From contig OU342804.1 of NCBI GenBank assembly GCA_910591455.2, forward strand, positions 10,671,133-10,735,132: a stretch of 64,000 nt of DNA, read 5' to 3'. Position numbers and translations under genes: made by a program. The DNA comes from Pholis gunnellus. Its lineage: Eukaryota > Chordata > Actinopteri > Perciformes > Pholidae. Below are positions 54,780-64,000 of the stretch, piece after piece (the stretch's first letter is position 1; each line of letters begins with the position of its first letter). The notes beneath the pieces are model-generated. The model was given only the letters and a program-made list of their open reading frames with translations. It made no database searches and was not told the origin of the DNA.

Positions 54780-56084
54780 ATGTGTGCTTGTGTGCTTTTC
54801 CCAGGTGAAGCAAGTCAACAGGATTTGGTGTGAAATAACTTAAGAATGGGGGAAACACCCTGAGGCTCATTCCCCGCTTCATTGCATTTCACACGCGGCC
54901 ACCTCTTGCTATGACTCCATCTCTTTTCTTCCCCAAATCCCTTCATCTCTTCATCACCCCTCCACCACACTTTCATCATTTCCCGTCGCTCACAGTCGAC
55001 ACTCGTAGACAGTAATGGAAAATCGGATCAGCTCACAGGTGGACATCTGACTTCACTCGTTTTAAGTCCGTCCCCCCTGAAACCTTGCTGACATCCCTCA
55101 CGTCTCTGACCCGACCCCTGCCGGCCTTGACCTCCAACGTCACGACATTGTAGAGGATTGACTGACCAGCGCTCTTGGAATATTGTTGAAAGACATCCGT
55201 CACTGTAATAGGATCAAACTGTTTGATTAAATCCCACGCTGTAGCAGACTCACAGGCCTAATTACATTTGCTTCATACAGATTCACGAAGACTCCAGATT
55301 GTGGCATTGATTTGCTCCCTTGACAACAGAAGTGACACTTGAATGGTCAATTGATTCCCTCAAGGAGTGGTTGCGCTTGTAAAAGACCCCCATACAAATC
55401 AGTGTGTGGTATGAATCCATACTAACATCAAAACAACTTTCCCCTACGATTGACTGCCTCTAAAAACACCTTAGGGCCTCTTTTGCCGCAGTAACAAGGA
55501 GGAATTGTGTGTTTTACGGTTAGTGGCTTTTCATAAAGACTGGACAGTTTGTGCCGAGGAAAAGATGCAGAGAGTCAGCCGGGGATTTGATGCGGTAAAA
55601 CATTGTTAGGGTTTCGCCCGGAGATAGCTTGGGGGTTTGCGATGCAGCTGGTGCTCATCTGTGGAGGGGAGAGATGCATGGAGGCCGCAGCAGGTGTGTG
55701 TGCACACACACACACACGCATACACACACTAACACACAGCCATGCATACATAATGATGCCACACAAGGTCAATTATGCACTTAGTCTATACACCTGTATG
55801 CATTCACTCCACACGCATAGTCTCACCGTTATTCAAAGATTGAAGCCGCCTCGGCGGCTCTTCAGTTACCTTAAGTCTCCTCGTTTGCTACCGACCTAGA
55901 ATATGTTTATACTTTTTTTTTTTATCTTTTAACTTGTGCCGTGTATATCATTTAAAAAAAAAGGAAAACGAGATGACTGGCTGCTCTATTAGCTCAACCG
56001 TAGATCAAAGATGTCAGGTGCTCTTGGAGAACGGGGGAAAGAACTGCATAAACTTCATTTTTAAAGAATTATTAAAAAACCTTT

Positions 56085-56160
56085 ATTGTAGTGGTTGAAT
56101 CATCAAAAAAAGATGACACGTTTCGACCACTAAAGGTCTTCGTCTTCTTCCTGTTTATAA
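56085..56160. repeat. possible retroelement-end motif
   Basis: ACACGTTTCGACC followed by AAAGGTCTTCGTCTTC resembles the CGTTTCGGCC...CTTCGTC phrase that I recall recurring in fish genomes at the ends of retroelement copies. It is a short match only. Confidence 0.25.
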
Positions 56161-56878
56161 TGTATACTGTTTGTTAGAACAAAGTCTGTTATTGAACCTA
56201 TAGATTCACAAATGTGATAACAAATTTACAGTATTACACAGATGTTTCTGAAAATGATGAGTCACAGTATGATGTGTAAATCAGTGAAGTATTATCCAGT
56301 CAGCTCGCTAAAAGAATCAGACTAGTATTACTTGTAATAATCTCTTAACTGCGCTGTGTGAGAGGGAAACACTTTCCCATCATTTACCAAGGCATTTACA
56401 CGTCAGGAATATCGGTTTGATCACAACCGTCTACCACTTATTATAGCAGGGCTGAAAAAGGCCTGCACAGAAAAGTGTGCGTCTCTTTCAAGCAGCTCAG
56501 AGCAGAGCGTGGCAGCAAACAACAGAAGATGCTCGAGTGACCATCCTCCCTCCAATCAAAACGGTAAAATGTTCGGCTGCAAAGCTTACATGGACTAAAC
56601 AACTTAACCAACATGAATACGTCTTTGCAATGTGAAATGATGTACAAACAGGAGCAGAGATAATGTCAGTGGCGGCCAAAAATAAGCAATAGGTATCCCG
56701 GAGCAGCGTGTGCCATATATGTCTTTTAATTAAATATATTCAGAGTGCCAGTGAGATAAAGAGGATTAGCGCCTCTAATAGACGCAAACACAATCTGGCA
56801 CTGTAGTGAAGCTCAACTTTTCTCAACTACAGTAGAACTCCATTCCTTTTATGTCACATCTAGGATTGCATGATTATC

Positions 56879-57015
<137 letters not shown>

Positions 57016-58024
57016 CTGTTCAGTATGACTCTGCTGTGACGCCTCACCCTCTATTAGAGCTGGCAGGACGATAAATGAGGCCAGAGGAGGCAGCAGCTTT
57101 TGATTATGGTCTTGCGTGACAGGGGCACCACCCAGACCTGGTCTCTGTGTGTGTGTGTGTGTTTTTGCAGGACCGAAATAGTCTCTCCACAAACATGTAT
57201 GTTTTATGGGGCCCCGAGTCAGTGGCCCTCATCTATCAAGGCCTCATGTCATCAACTTAATTGTTCTTTCCATGTGCAGCGCTGACATGCAGGAAATCCC
57301 TGCCCCCTGTAAAAGTTTCATGTCTTTCCTATATGGGCTGAGGATTTACAACCACAGACAGGAGGAGTGTTTTTGCCTTGTTATAGAAATGGCCCGAAAT
57401 AGACAGAAACATAAAAAGAAATTTCAGCTCGCAGTTCCAACTTCTTCTTCACTCTTTTGTAGCAAGAGAAAAGTAACTCATTGAATTTATATCACATCTA
57501 CATACCAGCTCACATTGTTCCACCGGTAAAAAGAGCGTGTGTGGCGTCTATTAACATATCAGTTGAAAATGCGGTAGGGAGGGTTTTTTTTCCTGAACTC
57601 TGCTCAAAGCTTATTTCCCAGTTCGTGACAGGAATAGTTGTTTTAAATGGCGCGTGGAAGATCTGATATAGATCGGGTGGATATTTTGGTCTGTTTTTAG
57701 TTTGGCACGCCATCTTCCTGCCCCCCTGCAGTGCCACAGAGCTGTGACGTTCTGGCCGAAATACAAAGAAACTTTCCATTTAGCTATTATAGTGACGCTA
57801 ACCTGATAAGGGGCAACACCCAGAGGCTCACACACCTTTTCCCTTTTTCATAAAGGGTGTTATATCTCAACCAGTGGGGTGAGACGTGTGTGAAGGTATC
57901 TGATTCACGTCCACGCCCTCTCTTGTGTTTGCATTCATCTGCTGTTTATTTCGCTTACAGCCACATCTACGTGATGAAGGAACATGCAAGTACCATGTGT
58001 GTGTCTCGTGTTTCTACAGTGAGT

Positions 58025-58573
58025 CCGTGGTGACACTTGTCTTTTCGACTTTTGTGATTTCATGCACTAAATGAGACACTTTGGTGTGACCTGCCTGATC
58101 TGATAGTAATTGGACGTATTTTGTGGTCAAAGGAGCGGCTGTAAAACGGTGGATGAACACATTTGACTTCCTAGAATTTCTTCACAATAAAAGTCTCCCG
58201 TTCTTTTAGCTGCTTATGCTTCCTCCCTGCAGTGTAAGTTGACTTAGAAGATTAGCCGCTAACAAAGCTTTGCTAATCAGTGATAAACACATTTTCCTAT
58301 AAATGCTTCAGAATAATAGTCCCAAAAGCTTTTATTTTGAAGCAGAAAAATGAGGATGTGTTGGGTTCTCATCAGCAGTAACTTCACACGACTCAGACAG
58401 AAGGTCTTAGCTGTGCTCCAGCCCCGGCCTTCCTCCTCTCTTCCCTTTGCGATGATGCAATAACGTCTGATCGGATGCCAATGTGAGCGATATCCGATCC
58501 CGGAGCGTACAGACTTGACAGTTACTGTATCCTGGCATGATTGGATGTATTGAAAAGACAAGTGTAACCACGG
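58025..58573. mobile_element. TIR-bearing non-autonomous DNA element, family 2 copy B
   Basis: The 22 bases at 58025-58046 (CCGTGGTGACACTTG...) and the reverse complement of 58552-58573 (CCGTGGTTACACTTG...) agree at 21 of 22 positions, so the 549-bp block is bounded by terminal inverted repeats. No transposase frame is present. The body is colinear with 28484-29085. I could not define a clean target-site duplication: the flanks ACAGTGAGT and CTTAAGTG are not identical. The superfamily is therefore open. Confidence 0.7.
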
Positions 58574-60937
58574 CTTAAGTGCTTCGTTTCTGCCAGAGCC
58601 GTTGTGTTAGTCTGTCCCATGTTGCTTCATCTGCTGTTGGAAACCCGGTCCAGCTCGGCCTATTTCACCAGGACTTTGTGTGGGCAGCAGCTTCTGACAG
58701 CATCAACCAGCCTGTCCGGCTGTAAAACTCAGTCATTGAGTCATTCATCGCCACATTGCTGGTTTGGTGTCACCGCTCAGGAAAGTTGTGATACTGGTTA
58801 TGGGTTGAAACACTTTTGTGGCTCTTGAAGACGCCCGTTATTACAGTGATTGTTCATAATCTTTAGGGAAATGTTACATCAATTTGTAGTTCTTTCAGTA
58901 AAAATACATTTAACTGTTTTACTTTACAAAAACACAAGTATCTAAATCCTAAACTGTTCCTGCATCTTTATTCAAGACGAACGAACCTGCTTCTTCTCAA
59001 GCTCTGCTGTAGTCAACTCACTAAAGACTTCTCATATTTAAGACTTCAAATTTTCAAATCTAAAACATGAGCATGTTTTTAAAATACATAAGCTTTCTTT
59101 TAAGAAAGAACATTGCCATAACAATGATTAAGTTTACATGAAACATGACATGCAGTCATTGATAAACCAGATTGCCACGTACTCTTATAATAAGTAAAAC
59201 ATACAGTATGCAATACAAGTGAATGGTTTTCATATTTTCAGTATACGTCCAATAGAAGGTTGAGTCTACTCTGTCTACTCTGATCTGAAGTGAAGGCACT
59301 GTGCTGAGGAAGCACCATGAACCGCTCTCTGTGCCAAACCATCAAGAGAGCTTTGTTTCAGCATTTCACGGACAATCTCAGGCCTCTGCTTTCACTCAAT
59401 TCCTGTAATTTGAGAACCATCAGAGTGAGTCGACAAAAACGTCCAAAGATTGAACTCCCTCTCAGTGACTCTGCCTCTTACGGAACATTGTGCTCTCCTC
59501 AATGACTAGGAAAGCAAACACCAAGCATCTTACACGCCTTTCTGCTGAAGCTTGTTTGTTTTGACCGGGATTAAGAGTAAAGCTGTTATCTCTGGAAGAG
59601 CAGGATGGGTAATTAGCGCACTCAGAGTTCCGCTTGCCCTCAGAGTAAACCCTGACTGCCCAAAAAGCTATTGTTTAACTTTATGAAGCTAACTGGACTC
59701 CCGCCAAGCTAACGGAGAAGGAAAATGTCTTTCGGATCCTTCAGCTTTAGCAGTCTTACTTTCGGCCTTAGTAGGTGACCGCTGTGGTCCAGATGTTGGA
59801 GAATTTATGTTTAAAACTACTCCAACTGATACAGCTGCTTTCTTCAGCTTTTTGACTTTGATATTTCACTTTTTTACATCAGTACTAATAGGTGGAGTTT
59901 TTTATATCTCTATTCAGCGTATGTATCCTGGCTACTAGTGAAGCTTTAAGTAAAGTGATCTTCCCAGAATCCCTTTAGGAATCCTACGGGATTTTGTTTT
60001 AACAAGCTCACAGTGAGACACACTCGCATGACCTTTTTGTGGCCCTCTTTGAGTAGTTCACTGGAGTCAGTTTAAGTCTGCATTAAAGCTTATTTTACTA
60101 AGCTACAGGCTAGAGACATAATACCAGCTCCGAAGAACTGGCATTGGAGTTTTTTTCGGCTGCTCTCCCTCTTTTATATTTGTCTTGATGTTTTTTTTTC
60201 TCTCTCTCTCTCTTTTGCGTATCTGCCTTTTCCTTTGTTGTTTTTCTGTCTCTGTTGGATTTGCCTTTCATTAGAGAGTGGTATTTGTGCTCCCGATACA
60301 AGTCGGCCTGTTTGGACACATTCCAGCTCAAAGAGTTGAGCGTCTGTGTGTTTGCAGGAAAGCGTGTAGGAAAACATGGACCTGGCGTATTTATGTGACG
60401 TCGTCCAATATGTTCATGAAGGGACGTGTTTTTAGTCCTGGATTTGGATTTATCACTTTCTTTATCACCGTCGTTGTCAGTTACTGGATCCAGGAAATCC
60501 TAGAGTGTGATGAGAAAGGTGTGAGCAGAGCGTGGTAGGCTAAGACACCTGTCAATCAAACACGCACATCTTTTCAACAAAACTCCCTGTATACAGCGAT
60601 ATTGTTTGAATGCGTCTTACGACATAATGATTTCACGTCAAATATTTTCTAAAGACTTTTTTGTTGAATCCTGAATCCCTTTTGTTTACTACCTTTTCAC
60701 AGTGCAGTGGTCAAAAACACCACCGCCATCTACAATGTTCTGGTTATGAATGGCATATTAATAAAAAAACTAAGTGTTGGATGTTTTCACGGTAAATTCA
60801 GTGCTGTATGAGTTGAGCAACAGCTGGCGTTTGTAGCTCTTTTCTGCAAATGCGACTATTTGCATATGCATGTTTCATGCTGTAAACATCCAATTAAGGA
60901 AGGTCATCAGACATGTTGCATTGTGAGTTGCCCCTCC

Positions 60938-60975
60938 ACACACACACAAACACACACACACACACACACACACAA
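60938..60975. repeat. imperfect (CA)n microsatellite
   Basis: CA array with one AAA interruption. Confidence 0.9.
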
Positions 60976-61218
60976 ACCACCCTCTGTTGAGTCCTGAAAG
61001 CTTCTTCCACCCCGCCGCTCAAGCAGTACCGGTATATTTAGGCATTTCTTCTCATTGCTCAGTCCAATAGGTTCCAAATGTCTGAACTGCTTTTAGATAA
61101 ATGGTGCATGTCTGCTCAGATGGGGAGAGGTGAGGGGGAGGCTGAAGATTGAGAGATAAACAGGGAGTTATAGGAAGATTAAGAGTCGGGTAGAAAAAAT
61201 GAGAGTGAGTGGTAAAAC

Positions 61219-61246
61219 GAAGAGAGAGAGAGACAGAGAGAGAGAT
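61219..61246. repeat. (GA)n tract
   Basis: GA units with a CAGAG interruption. Confidence 0.85.
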
Positions 61247-61611
61247 AAAGAGAGCCACAGGGTACCAGTCACCAGCAAATCCTGTCACCAGCAAACCTCA
61301 CTAGGGGGCTCTGCACTCACATACACATACAAAGGCGTTGCAATGTGATGCAAAACCCCATATGAATATCATGAACGTGCACAGATTGAGACAGCGTGGA
61401 CGTACATAAACATATGTTCGCATGCATAAGCAGGCACTTACACACCCACACTTTGTATTACAAACAGCAAAACACAATACAAATCTATCCCTGCACATTT
61501 AGCCGGCAGGGTGGAAGCAAATACAATTATGTACGGCATATAGCACCAGTAATAGTGGGACGAAACCAGTATGCAGACACGTTTGAAATGAATCATATTC
61601 ACACATGGCTC

Positions 61612-61612
<1 letters not shown>

Positions 61613-61643
<31 letters not shown>
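61613..61643. repeat. (CA)n microsatellite
   Basis: About 15 CA units. Confidence 0.95.
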
Positions 61644-61646
<3 letters not shown>

Positions 61647-61802
61647 TCACCGGTGTCTTAACGCCGTCTCCCTGACACACCAAAGTAAAGCAAGGATTCC
61701 ACCTGCCTCTGTTGCACAGCTACAACAGGCAAAGATACAGGAGACACCACACTGTGAAACATATTATTCACAGTTCATACATCCTGCTGCAGGGAACACC
61801 AG

Positions 61803-61805
61803 TAC

Positions 61806-61851
<46 letters not shown>
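61803..61851. repeat. (CA)n with CG-rich interruption
   Basis: CACACACACGCGCGCGCACA-type array: alternating purine-pyrimidine with four consecutive CG steps. Confidence 0.95.
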
Positions 61852-61855
<4 letters not shown>

Positions 61856-63346
61856 AGAGCAGGGTGATGGCTGTCTTGACGAGCATTCAGTGCTCCAGTC
61901 CACAAGCATCACCGTCCTCGTTTCTGTCCTTGTCTCAGTCGTCAATATTCGCCACAGCAGCTCACAGAAAAGTCTAGACACTCATTAAGGAAGGCTTCGA
62001 TATTCTGTGGCTCTATCGAGTGGTTTCGTGTTGGACTCGTTCTGCTACCTTGTGGGATTGGAAGACTGGCATTTGGTGGTCGCAGAAAGAAAAGCAAGTT
62101 ACCGTAGAGCGGGCTTTTGTTTGAAACATTTAAAGTTTTTGTATTTAGCATCGAACCTGAAGAGAAACCCCAGCCTGGTTTACCCTGACACTGTTTGATA
62201 TGTTTCATTTGGGACATTTTTAGATTTGAATTTTCTCCTGTACGCAAGTCCTCTTTTGGAAATGTATTTCCCAAAATACCTTTTTTGACAATCTTGGAGA
62301 CGTATATAAACGTGGAGCTGACTTTAAATCGTTGAGTCCACTGTATAAGTATACAAGTATAGCAAGCAAGGCAACTTGATGAGGAAAGTGAACAGTGGGT
62401 AATATGTGTCACTTACTTTATCCGTACAATGGCCATCATCAGCGCAAAGCATTCACGAAGAAACATTGTAAAAATGTGGGGCGCACAATGTCAAAATAGT
62501 TTATTGTATTTTACTACATTTAATTTCTGAAGTGGCATCCAGTTAGATTTTTGTTTTAATGGTTTATATGATCAAAACTGCTTTGGCTGCCGAAACTATT
62601 AAGTAACTTTATTACCTCATTTGCAATTTCAAACTGCATGTTAAAGATTAAAGCTGTTTTCCTAGAGTTATAAAGATATTGAGGACACACACAGGTGCTG
62701 CCTCTGGCTTTTTAGATGACGATGCAGAGAAAGCATTTTGTAGGAATGGCTCACTGCTATCTCTTTGTGTGCGACTTCTATTGAGTTGTGCCTCTCCTCT
62801 TTTTGTGTGCTCTGTGTTGGGCATGATCATACTGAACAGAAGGGCAAAGTGCATTTAAGGTTAGGAAAATACAAACAAGTCACAGTGCCCACTGTGTAGC
62901 TGCACTGCTTCTTGGTGAATTGTGACTATTGTTGGTGGAGAACTGTGTATAATGTGCAGGGCATTGTATCTGTAGCAGTTTAACTACAAATAACTATAAT
63001 ATAAAAGGCTCAATTCTCTCCCTACAGAATGAACGCTAAACCGTTCACGAGCTATTTCATGTTGCAGTAAATTAGCCGCAGCTACATCAAGCATATGAGG
63101 GGGACCTGACCTCACAACCTGCTGCTCTGCTGAATAAAGCCAGAAAAAGGGCCCCATCCACCCACTGCTGCTAATATCCAATCAGCCCATGCAAAAATGC
63201 CACAAAATAGATGCTAATAACTGGCTATCACAGAGCCCAGGGGCCTGGTGGCGGAGCTCGACACACTAACAATACAGTAATTTAAACTGTGGTCAGCGAG
63301 GTTGCCGCTTATCAGAGAATGCACAGAGGCAGCAAAGGGACTTGTG

Positions 63347-63351
<5 letters not shown>

Positions 63352-63379
<28 letters not shown>
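63352..63379. repeat. (CA)n microsatellite preceded by GTGTGCGCG
   Basis: The tract reads TGTGTGCGCGCACACA across its 5' end, so it is self-complementary there. Confidence 0.95.
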
Positions 63380-63383
<4 letters not shown>

Positions 63384-64000
63384 CTCCTCACATACACATG
63401 CAGTCCAATTATAGAGAGAGGACGAGGCCTGGGCACTGCGCTCCCAGTGACCTTGTTCTGGGACAGATTGATGAGGCGCTGTATCACCCCAGCAGATCAA
63501 ATAACTCCTTTCTGGCCCTCATTAAAGGGACTAAGGGAGATCTGCAATTGCTCAGCTTAGCCGGTGTGGCACGCTAACACACTACACTGGGACCAAAGTA
63601 GCCTTTGTTTTTTTTGTATAAATAAGAACAGAGGTTATCGAACCTTAATATCAAATCTGCTGGAAAGGTCACAGTTGTGTGAAGGGAACAGAACGATCGG
63701 ATAAGTTGTTGTTAGATAAGTTAGATGCTGTTTGTTGTTCTCTCCACCCTCTCTTAACTGGAAATTTGGCAGTTGAAGGGGAGGCATGGCATCACTTGGA
63801 CTTGTTCATTTCCTGGCGCTCCTGGCACATGGAGTTTGATGTGCCTGGTTAGTTTTGACAAATTGGTCCTTCCTACAAATGTTTGCTCCAGTCATCTCTT
63901 ATTCGCTGCTTTGCTTTAACTGTTTAGTCAATTCCACTGAACTTTCACCGTCAATGTAATGTTTTTATATATTTTTTGTTGTACTTCTCTGACTCCCCTT

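Noticed and set aside
61396..61977. 193-codon + strand frame
   Set aside because: Kept open by two CA arrays; the sequence between them resembles no known protein.

Overview
This window is vertebrate genomic DNA, almost certainly from a ray-finned (teleost) fish. It is dominated by large introns. It is dense in (CA)n/(TG)n microsatellites and mononucleotide tracts, and it carries fish-type interspersed repeats. No operons, ribosome binding sites, CRISPR arrays, rRNA or tRNA genes are visible, and almost all open frames are short intronic or microsatellite-driven frames.

The one gene I can support is the 5' ectodomain part of a neogenin (neo1) orthologue on the + strand. Four coding exons are present: 11071-11394 (Ig1), 39250-39525 (Ig2), 41264-41414 (first half of Ig3) and 52439-52575 (second half of Ig3). 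All have AG acceptors and GT donors. The phases chain without conflict (1-1, 1-1, 1-2, 2-1) to give 888 nt, or 296 codons, with no stop. Neogenin is preferred over its paralogue DCC because the Ig1 run containing [11 protein letters not shown] and the Ig2 start PRFTSQP look like neogenin. Teleosts usually keep two copies (neo1a, neo1b), and I cannot tell which one this is. The signal-peptide exon should lie upstream of base 1. The Ig4, fibronectin III, transmembrane and cytoplasmic exons should lie downstream of 64000.

Layout: 1-11070 is the end of the intron before Ig1. 11395-39249 is a 27.9 kb intron. 39526-41263 is a 1.7 kb intron. 41415-52438 is an 11.0 kb intron. 52576-64000 is the start of the next intron. 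The introns hold more than 20 sizeable simple repeats (longest about 147, 144, 137 and 134 bp), two dispersed repeat families each present twice, and several foldback or MITE-like elements. They also hold a decayed minus-strand fragment resembling a non-LTR retrotransposon reverse transcriptase, and several perfect short hairpins.

I found no new enzymatic or defence system. The most checkable novelties are the TIR-bearing repeat family (58025-58573, with a diverged copy at 28484-29085), the second repeat family (19145-19520 / 50095-50500), the 24 kb foldback element and the perfect 18-bp-stem hairpin at 36807-36847. Family names given for repeats come from memory of teleost sequences, not from a database search.
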